Counted from the stretch's first letter, positions 11,840 through 23,142 are shown. The stretch: DNA of 64,000 nt from Toxoplasma gondii ME49 (GCF_000006565.2 NC_031477.1:2388043-2452042), one strand, 5' to 3'. The notes: generated by a model from the letters alone, not told the origin. Numbers and translations: made by a program.

Positions 11840-13718
11840 TAGGTACGAAAGACTTCGAAACTGCAAATCCCCTTTCTTTTGGAGAGCAAAAAGAAATCCG
11901 GAGTCAGAACCTCTGCGGTGTTTGAGACTCAAATTCTTTTTTCAGGCTTCACGCGAGTAAAGAACGGTCACAAAACATACGTTTACGAGCATTCTGGGTG
12001 AACGCTCCTTTTCACATGATGCTCCTTGTGCAGAAAGGGTATGCAAGGACATGTACAAAACTCATAAACCTGCCCGCGTACATAAATGCATGTGCATGCA
12101 TAACGTCTGCTTGCGCATGTATACAAGTGCTGCGACTATACGCGGCTTTTTCCTCTCTCCAAACACGTAAATATGGCGTTGTTTCATGCGACTGCAGCCG
12201 CAAAAGGGAAACTTGCTTCTGTCGTCCACTGTCTCGGTCATCCTTGGTCACGTTGGTCAACCATTGCAGAAGCAGAGGTTCCGCACTTTCGTGATTATTT
12301 GATCTTTTTTTGCGAGGAACACCTGAGAGCGAGCTGGTTGATTCTGCGACAGAGAGATGCATATGTAAATGATGTATATTCGACATGCTCATGATGTGCA
12401 AGGTTGCGAAGTGTCAGATTGGGTTGACTGTTTTTTGACGAATTTTGCGCGGGCCATGTCAAACCTAGGGCGTCGACTTTTTACCGCTCTTTCTTATCTG
12501 CTTTACCTTCCACTATACGTTTTTCTTTGCGAGTTTTGTACCAAACGCATTGTGGGGGCGTAAACAGGCTCCTGCGGCTCCTGTAAAAACATGGTGTATT
12601 CGGGAAATATATTCATAAGTATTTATAACGGCACAACACATCCAGGTTCACGTATGTACAGCAATTCGAAAGGGGGCAGGTTTCTCTGTCAGATGAACTG
12701 AGACATCCTACGGGTGCCGAAACTAGGTTTTTACATCCAGGAAATGTTGCCAGCTGTCTGTTTAGAAATACCGCTTGATGGGAACGGGTGTCCTGGAGAG
12801 GTAACTACATTGCTCGTTGCATGCAGCTGATGCATTTCGAGGCTAGGATTCTGAAAGGTCTCGTGCCTTTTTTCCCACCGATTTGGCGGGTGAACAGGCG
12901 TGTTCTCTATTCTCTAAACAGATCAGCTCTCGGCTGCATCTGGAGAGACAAGAAAACAAACAGGGAATCCTTGCAGCAGATTCTCCGTGTTTTCTACACT
13001 CAACCTTTCTGCTGGGTTCGCCTCTACTCAAACAGCGGCGCGTTCCCACTTCCCTCACCGAGGAAAGGTAACGCTCCCAAAAGTGACGCACTGACAGGCG
13101 AGTTACCTGCCAGTCGTGACTCACAGTCAGTGCCTCTTCTCCGCATCTACAAACATCTAATATGCGGCCGCAGTCCTGGGCGCATCGCCCTACACTCGTC
13201 AGTACACATATCCGGACGCATATGCGTATGTGCATTGTCTTTTTACTGCCAAAGCTACAAACTTTACGAAACACTCCCTTCCACAGTATCCGAGAGGTGC
13301 CCCCTGGAACCTCGTTCTTGTGATCCATTTTGGGGGGCTGTCTATATACCGCAGGATAAAAAGTGGGATAAAAAATGAAGTGGCCGGATAAAGGAGAAAG
13401 GATGCACCTCGCAGCAAGCGAGCAGCACCACGAAGAAGCGATGAACTTTGTAATTAATAGACTGAGCAGCGCTATCAAAGCATGGGCCGGTCGACCACCT
13501 GCATTAGGTTCACGCCCAGACGTTTTTGAGCCACGCATCGCCGGAATCACAGATGGCCATCGGATGCCGCGCTACAACAATACGCCCGGAAAAGTTGATT
13601 CCGAGGCGGTTTTCACGGCTCTTCAAACGTCCCCGGCGCTCCCGGCAGAACTTGCGTGAACGCGGTAGGCCGCTGCCTCGAAAAAACAACGAATCCAAAT
13701 CCCGTTTCTCGCCTAGCG
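11840..13718. other. Convergent 3' flanks; no gene seen
   Basis: This lies between the 3' ends of the CAP gene (+) and the 921-codon gene (-). Long open frames on both strands between 12790 and 13550 overlap each other, have poor codon bias and carry no family motif. They are most simply 3' UTR sequence. Confidence 0.5.
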
Positions 13719-16484
13719 TTAGTCAACGTTCTCGTACACACGCATGCCCCTGTGGAGTGCACCGGGAATCCTGACAACCAATCCCGAAGCGATTTCCACC
13801 GCTTCCACATCTTTTTTCCCCTTCAAATCGAGCAGCACAAATCGCGATCCTAGTCCACTTCGCAGCAGCCCGCGTCTCTCCACATCGCGCCACGGCATCT
13901 CTTTGAATTTCCGTGCATGTAAACGAGTTAGCACTTCGTTCCGGCCAGCAGTGAGCCACCGGACGAACAGGCCTTGCTGCGGAAGGCAAAGCGAAACACG
14001 GCTCTGAGAGGCTCCAGGAGCACTGTGCAGAAGGTTCAGTTCGTGAAGCAGCAGCAGCAGTTCGTCCGTCGACTCTGAAACGAGTTTCCCCGTGTACGGA
14101 AGGCGGGACGGATGTTGCTGCGCTCGCGGAATCAGAGAGGAGAATGCCTCGCTAGAGGCTCCGCGCGCATCCCGCGCCTTATCACCTCGACTAAAGGGCG
14201 CAGTTACCTTTATTCCACTAACACCATGGACACCAGAGTTCTGCGTGAAATCCGTTCGCTCCATCGAGGTGTCTGTACACTCGAAAGGCTGCTGTGCAGA
14301 GATGGTCGCGTCATCCGTTGTACCCATAAGAAGCCGAATGAGTGTGTAAACGCGCGCCTCACAGATAGCTTCTTCTGTGTTTTTATTTTCTTCATTTCTC
14401 ACTCTTTCTTGTGTCGGAGTATGAACTCTCCCGTCTTCACGTGCTGTCCCGCCGAACATGTCAGTGCTATGTACACCCTGCGAAACGCGTCTGCAGAAAC
14501 TGTCACCGGCGGCATTTTCTCTGCGGCGCAAACCCAGGGCGTGCGCCTCTCGAAGAGTCAAGACTTCTTCTGCACTCTTGATGCCGCGTCTTAACATATC
14601 TTTTATGCGCTCAAGCGCATGCAGTTTCCGAGCTCTTCCGTCTTCCGCTTTTGCCTGAGTGAAGACGTCCGGCCGTGTCGTATCTAACCCGTGAAGCGTC
14701 CGCTCGTGGTCCCCGGTGGACATTCCCGCCGCTCGCCAGCGGCCGTCCAGCGACGATTCCTCTCCTCGACTGCGTTCACGGCTCTCAACGACGGTACGGA
14801 ATGACCTCTGCCCAGGAAGTCGGCTCTCAGAGAGAGACGCAAGAATCTCCGCCTGCTTGCGCGAGGCTACTTTCAAGAGAAAGCCTGCTTCTCGCCGGCG
14901 CGAGCTCCATGCTGTCAGATACTTTTTCATCGCCTCTCGCACCGCATCTACACACAAATCTGTGTGCGGAGATCGACTCAAGAGCTCGACACACAAAACC
15001 GTCGCGAGCTGCTTCCCCAAGTGCCAAGGCAAGTCCAAGAGGAACTTCCGGCGTCGGCTTATATTCGGGCACGCACTCCCCGGGGAAGCGTCCTCAGTCG
15101 CCTCCCCGCTTCCAACTGTCGCCGGTCCGACCCGACAATCTCGTGTTCTCCCCTCCCACCCAGAGATCTGTTCAACAGCTTCCGAGAGGCTATTCCGTTC
15201 TTGTTTGCCAGCTGCCTCCTGAGATTCGCTTTCTTCCTCATCGACTGCACAGCAGCTTTCCTTCGCGTCACCGTGGGCACTGCGTCCGCTGCGCCTCTCC
15301 GCGAAGTGTTTCTCTTCTGTACTTTCTCCTTCTTTTCGCGAAACTGAGCTGGGCAGTCCGGTCTCTGAGCAAGGACAGTTAATCCCTGCTTTCCGTCTTT
15401 GCTTCACTGCGTCTCCCCTCTCTCTCTGCTGCTCCACTGCACGCTGCTGAGCGTTCGCCACGCATCTCTGGACGAAGTGCGTCCAGTCGCTGGTGAAGAA
15501 GAGGACGAACGGCCCCTGAGAAACGCCCGGCAAGCGGATTTGTCTGAGGATGTTCCTTGCCAGTAAAATCTCGATTTCGCGTTCTTCCTGCGATTGCAGG
15601 TTCTTCTCCCCAACGGCTTCACCGTCGTCACTGTCCGAGACGAGGCGCCTTCGTTTCCTCGGCTTCCTTGTTTGCTCTCTTGCCCCAGGTGGGAGAGAGG
15701 CGGAGCGAACCCGGTCGCCGGTCTCGGTGCCTTGGGACTCCGAGGGCTCAAAGCCTCGAGGTCCCGCCAGAAGAGGAGGCGCTTGCATGCAGCGGCCATC
15801 TTTCCTCCGTTCCCCGCAACTGTGCCCGCACCGCCTTCCGCCCCTGGGGGACGCAGCCTCGCACGAAGGAATGCTCCAGTCCACGCTCGTCTGGGAGCTC
15901 GCTCCACCATCTGGAGAGCCGCCAACTACAGAGCAGCCGGGAGAATCAGGATTCGAGAGAGAAGTCCAAGAAGAGGATGCAGAAGACGAGGACAGCGACG
16001 AAGAATACGGCGGCGTAGGAGAACAAGGAGACGAAGGAATCGAGAGAGAAGAAGGAGGCCGCAGCGCGGGAGATGCCGGTGGCGAGGAGACTCTGATCAG
16101 GGATGCGGTACGGGCTACATCGCAGCAGCAGCAGTGGAGACAGCAGGAGCAGCAGGAGACAGCAGAAACTTGATGACGGAGAAAGAAGGGAAATCCAAAG
16201 ACCTGCAGGAGAGGAGGCTCGAAGGCTTGTCGAAGATGCAAAAGTTTCTTCAGCAGGAGAGAAAGACGCAGCCCGCCAACATCGACCGGCGGCAAAAAAG
16301 GCGACTTATGTTCTCCTGGGGCTTCCGGACTGACACCTGCGAGGGGCAGAGTGAGAGGGAGAGAAGAGCAGGAAGCAGGTGACAGATCAGACGAGGGAGA
16401 AGACGCAGAAACGAGGTCTTGCGGAGGCGTAGGGGCTTGACTGCGCGAAGAGCTGCAACACTCTGGCGTTTGAGTCGCCTCCAT
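13719..16484 (-). CDS. Coccidian-type hypothetical protein, 921 residues
   Basis: A single uninterrupted frame of 921 codons on the minus strand with GC-rich third positions. The family was not recognised. The N-terminal 280 residues are low complexity (Ser/Pro-rich, with a Cys-rich patch from a GCA repeat read on the opposite strand). More ordered, helix-rich stretches follow: REIEILLARNILRQIRLPG and FVLFFTSDWTHFVQRCVANA near residues 310-355, and LPWHLGKQLATVLCVELL with VDAVREAMKKYLTAWSSRR near residues 485-540. The C-terminal 90 residues look folded, with LFVRWLTAGRNEVLTRL, FVLLDLKGKKDVEAVEIA and a final VVRIPGALHRGM. No signal peptide or membrane span was seen. A later start is possible, because the first 200 residues are poorly constrained. 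The opposite strand also carries long open frames, which are treated as shadows. Confidence 0.6.
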   Translation of the reverse strand: MEATQTPECCSSSRSQAPTPPQDLVSASSPSSDLSPASCSSLPLTLPLAGVSPEAPGEHKSPFLPPVDVGGLRLSLLLKKLLHLRQAFEPPLLQVFGFPFFLRHQVSAVSCCSCCLHCCCCDVARTASLIRVSSPPASPALRPPSSLSIPSSPCSPTPPYSSSLSSSSASSSWTSLSNPDSPGCSVVGGSPDGGASSQTSVDWSIPSCEAASPRGGRRCGHSCGERRKDGRCMQAPPLLAGPRGFEPSESQGTETGDRVRSASLPPGAREQTRKPRKRRRLVSDSDDGEAVGEKNLQSQEEREIEILLARNILRQIRLPGVSQGPFVLFFTSDWTHFVQRCVANAQQRAVEQQRERGDAVKQRRKAGINCPCSETGLPSSVSRKEGESTEEKHFAERRSGRSAHGDAKESCCAVDEEESESQEAAGKQERNSLSEAVEQISGWEGRTRDCRVGPATVGSGEATEDASPGSACPNISRRRKFLLDLPWHLGKQLATVLCVELLSRSPHTDLCVDAVREAMKKYLTAWSSRRREAGFLLKVASRKQAEILASLSESRLPGQRSFRTVVESRERSRGEESSLDGRWRAAGMSTGDHERTLHGLDTTRPDVFTQAKAEDGRARKLHALERIKDMLRRGIKSAEEVLTLREAHALGLRRRENAAGDSFCRRVSQGVHSTDMFGGTAREDGRVHTPTQERVRNEENKNTEEAICEARVYTLIRLLMGTTDDATISAQQPFECTDTSMERTDFTQNSGVHGVSGIKVTAPFSRGDKARDARGASSEAFSSLIPRAQQHPSRLPYTGKLVSESTDELLLLLHELNLLHSAPGASQSRVSLCLPQQGLFVRWLTAGRNEVLTRLHARKFKEMPWRDVERRGLLRSGLGSRFVLLDLKGKKDVEAVEIASGLVVRIPGALHRGMRVYENVD

Positions 16485-18069
16485 TTCGGCACGAAAATCG
16501 CAGGCAAAGCAACGACCTCCATCTGTCTGTACACTCGGCCTCCCTTGGCCGCCCTCTCACACGAGGGCTGCTTGCTGTCAGCGCCTCCTGCGAGTCCTCA
16601 TGGATAGAAGACCTTCCGTTCCTCCTTTCTCTTCTCTCTTTCAATAGACTCGTGACAGCCGCGGAGAGAGACAGACGGTGGGAGACAGACGCTGAGAGAC
16701 TGAAAGAGGAAGAGTGACAGTTGGAGACGAAGGGATAAAACTCTGCTTCCGGCACTCAACGACTTTCGCACGAAACCGGGACGGTCAAGCCCGCATCCCA
16801 GGAAATTCGACTGGAAGCAGAAGCCTTGCATGTGCTTCTCAAATAAAGAGGAAGGAAGCCTCCAAAGACTGACGAACAAAGACGACTCTCTTCTGGACGA
16901 GTCAAGAAAGGATTAAGCGCTGCGCTCTGAGGCAGCGTAGCGTGGATAGCCACACAGAGTATGCGTACAATAAGAATCAGAGATACCTTCTTGGGCTGGA
17001 GTGAGTCTAGTGTGTCAATATATACCTGCACAAGTCCAGAGAGATAGCTGCACTTGTAACAGAAAACAAATGTGCGCAGAAAGACGAAGGCCCGATTTTG
17101 CCGCCGATTTTTCTCGTACTGTTCGCTTCTACAGGACCCGCCAGACGTTCCGAACCCGCTGCGATTCGCACTATTCTTTGACTACGCCTGTCAAAACGCA
17201 TGCAGACACGAAAAATAGTGGATTCATTTCCAGCGTGTGTTTCTTCGAGGGTCATAAGCGCGAAAACCCAGAAGATTTCCTCTCAAAAGCGGAGCTCCGA
17301 GGCGCGCGGCTGCATGCGTCGAAAAGGATTTCCAAGAGAGGCCGTTCGCTGTCTGAGCGATGCGTTTGTCCACATCTTTGTGTCGGTTTCGCCTTTCTCT
17401 ATTCTTTAAGGCTTGGTCTTCCGTGCCGCTTCTCAATCTCCTTTCTCTCGTCTCCAAGTTCCCTTTCCTCTCAATAGATGTGTGTCTCTGGTGAGTCTTG
17501 TCCTCGCGAGTGGCATGACCGGGCGCTAGGACTCTTTTTCGGCGGATGCCTTCGCCTGCTTCTCTGTTTTCCTCAGATGCCAAATGCCAAGCCGGCCTTT
17601 GTGGGCTTGCCTTTACCCTTTGCCATCCTTTTCGGGGGTGTCTGTGCGGAACCTACTGGGAGATCGGTTTTCGCAGTTTTCTTTGTGAGTTTCCAAGAAC
17701 GCAGTGCGCGCCTTGCGTCGGCCGCGCGCCTCGAGCGTCCCTTCTTCCGCTTGACTCCCAAGAAACTCGTGGAAGAAAAGATAATTCAAGGTGTTTCTCC
17801 GTCCGTGGAGACCAACAGAATTTTCTTCACGGAGTCACCAGACGTCGTCAGTTCACCCAGTTCCCTTTCCTGCGTTCCAAACAGCGCCTGAGGCGGTCTT
17901 CGTCACCCGGAGAGAGCCTCTCAGTCCCGACGCCTCGAAACGAACATCTCCTCGCATGCATTTCACCCCTGTCCGCCTTTCTGTAATCTATTTTCTCTGA
18001 AGGGGCGCCTAGGGCCGTCTTTGCAGGTTATGTGGTCGAAAACGAGTTTCTTACTCTGCGCAGAGATGC
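16485..18069. other. Divergent 5' flanks between the 921-codon gene and the GRIP gene
   Basis: A shared promoter region of about 1.6 kb. Open frames at 17000-17480 and 17480-17990 are Ser/Phe-rich, lack motifs and are not joined by convincing in-phase junctions to the GRIP gene, so they are read as 5' UTR or spacer. Confidence 0.45.
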
Positions 18070-20991
18070 ATGTACTTTGCTTCGCCCTGCTCAGAGAAGA
18101 TGCCGCAGATATCAGGAAGCAGCCTTCTAGGCGCGTTGAATGAGTCACCTCTCGGCGCATCGCCTTCTTCGTCTTTCCTCTTTGGGAGGTCTTCCTCGAG
18201 TTCTCAACAGCCGTCAGGTTTCTCGTCTCTCCAGAGCCCCGCCGCTACCTCGGCCGCAGCTGCTGCTACCGCCTCGCTCTCAGCTTCGGCAGCGGCGGCC
18301 TCTTCCTTCTTCTCCACCCTGACCTCGACTCTTGCCTCTGGAACGTTTCCGACCCCGAGCCGCGGTCGCAGCAACGAAGCTGGAGGGAGTGCGGAGAAAG
18401 CAAATGCGGACTGCTCGGCGGGGCGCAGTGGCGAAGCCGCTGGTGCGAAGAACGCGAGCGCGGCGGCAGACGCCGCCGGAGACCTCCCGCCAAGTTTGGG
18501 TCTACGCACAGCTCCCAAGCCGTGTCAGCTGTTCGACGAAGATGAGAGTCCGGCGCGTGCTGCGGATGGCCAAGTCGAGGCGGGGGATCTTTTCGCGGAG
18601 AAACAGACGCTTGAGCGGGTGCTGCGGCGGCGCGAGCGGGAGTTGCGCGCCGCACTGAAACGCATGCGGAGGCTGGAGGAGGCGGCGGCGACGCAGAATG
18701 CAGAGCGGCACCAAGAAAGGGAGCTCTTGCTGGATGTTTTGAAGCAGAACGGACTCTTCGAGTCTTCCTCTGCACGCGACGTCGGTTCAGACCAAAGTCC
18801 CCTGCAGCCAGATCCTTCGGACGCCGCGTCTGGGCCGATCGGCCGCGGCGACCTCGGGTGTACATCCACCCGAGCTGAAGACGTGCTCACGGAGGACGCC
18901 GCTTTGATGGGGATCCAAAAGCTCGCGAATCTGCTGCGGCAGCTTGAGGAAGAAAACCGAGTTCTCTTGCTTTTCGCGCAGATGGTTTTTCCGACTTATC
19001 CTGGATTCGCCAGTGCGGGGACTTCCGTGGTTCCCGCTCAAGCAGGTACGGACAGTCCAAGACGCGACATACAGGCGATCGCGCAGCACAGTTCTGTTTG
19101 TGTTCGCTCTTGTGTCAGTCTTCGCAGATGCATCTGGCGTTGTATCGGTCAGGGTAGGATTGCGTTCACGGGTGCTCGGAGTTTTTTGCTGTGCCTTTCA
19201 GGTGCTCGCTTGGCATCCAGCTCGACAGGACAGCAGCGGCGGCCGCAGCTCGACTTTGAAGACTTGCGAACGTCATGGCTGGAGCAGGAAGAGACGCGCG
19301 GCGTAGCGGCCGTCCACGCGCAGCATGCGGCCCGGGAGGCGGCGCGCGGGTGGGAGGCGCAGGCGAAGAAGGCCGAGCAAGAAGCCGAGAGTCTGCGTGC
19401 GACTGTCGCGGAGCTCCGACAACAAGTCGCGAAGGTGACCAAGGAGAAGGCGCATCTTCTCGTTGGGCGCATGCAGCGCGCAGGCCAGGCTGGCTCGGGG
19501 CCGAGGATGAAGAGAGGCGGCGATGCTTCTTTGGAACCGGACCTCTGTCCCCACTGCTCGGCGATGTCGACAGCTGCCACCCGTGCGTTGGAAGCTGCGA
19601 CCGGCGCTCTGGAGAAGTCGCGCGGTCCGGAGGATGCGAGAGAGGAAACGTCTGCACAAAAAAAAGACGGGGAAGAAGAAAAAGAAGACACAGGGGGAGA
19701 GGACGAAGAGGAAAAAGAGAAGACAGAGGAAAACGCAGAGGTTGGCGAGAGCGAGGATGGAGGCGAGAGGCAGGAGAGAAGACGCGAAGGCGGAAACAAA
19801 CGAGGAGTGGACAGCGGGAAGGAGAAGAGCGGGGCCTCTGCTCCGGAGATCCCAGAGGGCGAATGCAGAGGGGTGGTGGATGGCGAGGAGACCTGTGGTG
19901 TGTCTGGACGCCAGGAGAAAGGAGAGGTCGGCAGTTGTGAAATTCATTTTCAGTGTGAGGAGGATGCAGTGCCACGAGGGGACAAGGAGAATACTTTCGT
20001 ACCGAAGCAAGAGGGCGAAATCACGAGTTCTGCAGCTGTTACACGAGAGACGGAGTCGGCTTTCTGCTTCGTTTCGGGACCGAAAGCAGGCAGCAGCGAG
20101 GCTTCTGACGTCTGTGGCAGTTCGGGGGTGAAGCCGCGACCGCGCGGTGAGCCTCCGTCTTATTCGGAAGCAGAAACCGAAATTCACGAGTCGTCTTCCC
20201 GCGCAGAGATCGTCGAGTTAAGACGAAGACTCGAGGAGACGCAGATGGCGTTTCAGCAACACCGGGAGCAGGCGCGAGCGCTTTTGGGGAAGAAAGAGGA
20301 GGTTTTAAGCCGTCTGAGACACAAGGTTGCGACTCTTCAGCTGCGACAGAGACAGGGGGCGTTAGAGACTGTCGACAGCGGTGTCGCAGCCTCAGAGTTC
20401 ACGACGAATTCGGCCAGTGCTCTTGGATCCCACCTTGTCGACTCCGGAGCTCTGCTTCAAGAGATGGCTCTGCGGCAGACTCAGACGTCCGCAGAAATCC
20501 GAGATTTGCAAGAGGCGCTTCAGCAGGCTCGCGAAGAGGTCCTCCGGGTGCGAGGAGAGAGCACGAGACTGCGGACCCAGTTGGAGGAGGCGCGGAGGCA
20601 GGGAAGAAGAAGCAGCGCCGGCCGAGGACCGCTTCTGGGGTCGGGGGAGGAAGGCTCCGAAGGAGAGGGAGAGGGCACAAGGGAGGAGAAAGAAGGAGGT
20701 GGTGACACAGCGAGGAGAGCCGCGCAGTCCGGACGGAGTGTGGAGGTCGAGGAAGACGAGGGAGTGATTCGAGATGCTCAGTATCTGCGAAACGTCCTGA
20801 TTCGCTACGTTCAGTACCAGCGCGGAGGAAACGAGAAGGCGGCGGTTTCCCTGTTGCCTGTTCTCGCCACGGTGCTGAAGATGAATGAAGAAGAAAAGAG
20901 ACAAATCCTGGAGAGTGGCGGGACCGGACCTCTCGCAGGCGCCGCAGGCGCGCTTTACGCTGTCGTAGCCCAGCAATTCGGCTTGTCTTGA
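18070..20991 (+). CDS. GRIP-domain coiled-coil protein (golgin-like)
   Basis: A 973-codon frame, or 921 residues if the probable 156-base intron at 19046-19201 is removed. A Ser/Ala-rich N-terminus (start also possible at the Met at 18100) is followed by predicted coiled coils. One runs from LERVLRRRERELRAALKRM at about residue 180, another follows at about 430-510, and others at about 710-770 and 800-870 lie beyond a Glu/Lys-rich acidic spacer. The C-terminus, residues about 902-950, is a GRIP domain: QYLRNVLIRYVQYQRG with the conserved Tyr, then LLPVLATVLKMNEEEKRQIL. GRIP domains bind the GTPase Arl1 and place golgins on trans-Golgi membranes, where they tether vesicles. The family assignment rests on the C-terminal domain only; the coiled-coil body is not conserved enough to name the golgin. 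Confidence 0.85.
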   Translation: MYFASPCSEKMPQISGSSLLGALNESPLGASPSSSFLFGRSSSSSQQPSGFSSLQSPAATSAAAAATASLSASAAAASSFFSTLTSTLASGTFPTPSRGRSNEAGGSAEKANADCSAGRSGEAAGAKNASAAADAAGDLPPSLGLRTAPKPCQLFDEDESPARAADGQVEAGDLFAEKQTLERVLRRRERELRAALKRMRRLEEAAATQNAERHQERELLLDVLKQNGLFESSSARDVGSDQSPLQPDPSDAASGPIGRGDLGCTSTRAEDVLTEDAALMGIQKLANLLRQLEEENRVLLLFAQMVFPTYPGFASAGTSVVPAQAGTDSPRRDIQAIAQHSSVCVRSCVSLRRCIWRCIGQGRIAFTGARSFLLCLSGARLASSSTGQQRRPQLDFEDLRTSWLEQEETRGVAAVHAQHAAREAARGWEAQAKKAEQEAESLRATVAELRQQVAKVTKEKAHLLVGRMQRAGQAGSGPRMKRGGDASLEPDLCPHCSAMSTAATRALEAATGALEKSRGPEDAREETSAQKKDGEEEKEDTGGEDEEEKEKTEENAEVGESEDGGERQERRREGGNKRGVDSGKEKSGASAPEIPEGECRGVVDGEETCGVSGRQEKGEVGSCEIHFQCEEDAVPRGDKENTFVPKQEGEITSSAAVTRETESAFCFVSGPKAGSSEASDVCGSSGVKPRPRGEPPSYSEAETEIHESSSRAEIVELRRRLEETQMAFQQHREQARALLGKKEEVLSRLRHKVATLQLRQRQGALETVDSGVAASEFTTNSASALGSHLVDSGALLQEMALRQTQTSAEIRDLQEALQQAREEVLRVRGESTRLRTQLEEARRQGRRSSAGRGPLLGSGEEGSEGEGEGTREEKEGGGDTARRAAQSGRSVEVEEDEGVIRDAQYLRNVLIRYVQYQRGGNEKAAVSLLPVLATVLKMNEEEKRQILESGGTGPLAGAAGALYAVVAQQFGLS

Positions 20992-22394
20992 GGGGGGTAT
21001 GGGGCGCGAAAAGGGAGAATTGGGTCCTTGTAAAACTCGCGCGTGCAGGGTGAAGAGAAACGCAGGGGTGGAGAGCGACTCAGAGCGCGAGCACGCATGT
21101 TTTTGCGAGGTAGTCATTTGCATCCTAGAAAGGAGTGTGAAATTTGTCGGTTGTCTTTGTCGAGCCTCTGGGACAAACGAACAGTGCAAGTCGTGGGGTT
21201 TTTCCAGTGAAAGAGAAGTGCTGCGGGGAAAAGGTAAAAGAAACGCGTTTTTCTTGAAATCCGTGGAAGGTTTCGTCGTGAGGAAGTTGCTTGTCGGAGG
21301 TCAGGAAGCTTTGTTCTTTGTGTGGCAAGGAAGGTACAGGGAAACCTGGCGCGACACAGCGCCTAGACAGGAGACACATTAATTCTCCTGAACTTCTCAG
21401 CAAAACCACAGCGCTACCGTGTTTGTACAGCGTCTCTGTGATCCTTAGGATCACCGCTGTTTATGTTTATCGAACCTGAATGGCGTTTTTCAGAGTACCT
21501 CGTGTTTCAAAAGCGGTTCCATCTAGAACCGGCGGTTGTCTGCCTTTCAGGCATCCTTTCCTCATACAGAGTTGCTGAGATTCGAGCCGCACAGGCGAAT
21601 ATTAATTCGTCGACGATTCCTGTTGCGAAACGGAATCTTCTTGCGTACTTCGTACTCTAGGCTATCGTTCTGTCCTACTTCCCTATAATGTTATGATGGT
21701 GACAGTAGCGACATTTAGTGGGCAAAGAAAAGGGGAGAAGCTACTAACTGAAGTCGAACTCCCGACAGTTCAGAGTGTTCTGTCCGTTCCGAGAGACTGG
21801 AAGTGACAACGGCACTTCCTGACTAAAAACCCATTCGAGATTTTGTGTGGGTCAAAACGCGAAGCGAAAAAGTCAGGAGCAATTCGCCGCTAGCGATCAG
21901 TGAACCGTTTTCGGTTTTGCTTAAGTTTCATCGCGCGAAACATATCGTCCTGGAAACCAAAGGGTTCAGCAGCTACAGAACTTGTTTTTTAAGCCGGAGA
22001 AAAAAGTTCGCGAAACTAAGGCAATCACTTTCCTCGGATTTCCGTCCGTGAGTTTTCCAACTTTTTTCTGTCTCAAAAGAGCTTCCAACCAACAACACGA
22101 AAAAATCTGTGTTTTCGCCGACCACATCCCCCGTCAACAGGAGTCTAAACTCCTTACGTCCGATTTGCAAATCGCACGGAAAATGCTGACGGTGGACTTC
22201 TCGGAGAGTCTCCCGTGTGGCCTAAAACATCACACAGTCCCTGTCAATTTGACCGCGGGCGGAAAAACAAAAGTCGTCTCTTTGTCTTGCCCGCAACGTG
22301 GAAGAAGTAGGTCCGACTGTCCACATCTTGTTTGTCCAGGAAATTTGGAGAAAACGTGTCTTTCCATGCGAGTCAGAAGGGAAACTGCTGCTCG
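20992..22394. other. Intergenic; no gene seen
   Basis: Downstream of the GRIP gene and downstream of the small minus-strand gene at 22395-23142, so both 3' flanks fall here. Short overlapping frames only. A sequence near 21745-21770 superficially resembling a tRNA T-arm does not pair. Confidence 0.5.
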
Positions 22395-23142
22395 TTAAGC
22401 CTGTCCGCTTGGTGTTTCCGAGAAGATCGAAACAACGATGGGAAGGGCACGCAGAGCAGCGACGAAAACCGCAAACGCTCGCAGCCTCTTCACAAACTTC
22501 TCCTGCATCATTCTCTGCAGCTGAAGCTGCTCGGCATCCTGCAAGGCAAACATGTTGGCAGACAAAAGAAAATGCGCGAGCCAGACGCAACAGAATCCAC
22601 TGATGTCCTTGAAAGAAAGGAATTCTCCAGGAAAACGCCGCAGAGTTATCAGGAGAACGGGGAAGAAACGCAGTCCAGCGAACTCGACCCAGCAGAACGG
22701 AGGACTGGGGAAAACGCGGAGAAACTTCGCGTTTCGGATGTCAGAGCATACAGCGGCCGGAAGAAGACCTTTCGGAACGACAAAAAAACCCGTCTCTAAC
22801 AGCGAATACAAACTCGACGAGAAATACGGTGCACAGAAAATACAATCGCGTGCAGCGCAACCCGGAAAGAGTATCCCACACGCGCAGAGACAAGAATGGT
22901 AAGTCACGAGCAATGAATCGACCCCTTGTGTTTAAGAAGGCGATGGAAGGTGGTTCGAGTCTTCTGTGAGACTCTTTCCTCACGGAGAAAGGCGTCTTTT
23001 TTCGGGAGAACGTCGCCGCTAGAGCAGTTACATTACTCACGCCAGACTCGACACACGCTACCGTGCATGCGGCCCACCGTTGTAAGAAATCGCTAGACGT
23101 CTAGACGTGTACCAGATGCCGCAGTGAATGGGATTTCGGCAT
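22395..23142 (-). CDS. Candidate 57-residue mitochondrial Tom7-like protein
   Basis: A minus-strand last exon, 22538-22395, follows a textbook acceptor (TTTGCCTTGCAG) and encodes 47 residues. They include DAEQLQLQRMMQEKFVKRLR, then one hydrophobic span (AFAVFVAALRALPIVVSIF) and a short tail SETPSGQA. A phase-0 first exon, 23142-23113, starts at an ATG just after a pyrimidine tract, encodes MPKSHSLRHL and ends at a GTACAC donor. Together they give 57 residues. Size, a basic stretch before a single span, and a proline within the span (ALPIVVSI, compare FIPLVIYL of Tom7) suggest a Tom7-type subunit of the outer-membrane translocase. Similarity is weak, and the first exon is chosen by phase only. 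Alternative reading: the last exon belongs to some other small membrane protein. Confidence 0.35.

Noticed and set aside
12788..13550. Overlapping 196- and 235-codon frames on opposite strands
   Set aside because: Motif-free, Cys/Arg-rich and lying between converging 3' ends, so most likely UTR sequence.
15550..16382. Two plus-strand frames over 200 codons
   Set aside because: Antisense shadows of the GC-rich 921-codon minus-strand gene; their text is Arg-rich repeat translation.
19149..20187. Minus-strand frames of 216 to 304 codons
   Set aside because: Antisense shadows of the coiled-coil and Glu-rich coding sequence of the GRIP gene.
21740..21780. Sequence resembling a tRNA T-arm (minus strand GAGTTCGACTTC)
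   Set aside because: The five bases flanking the loop do not pair and no acceptor, D or anticodon arms can be drawn.
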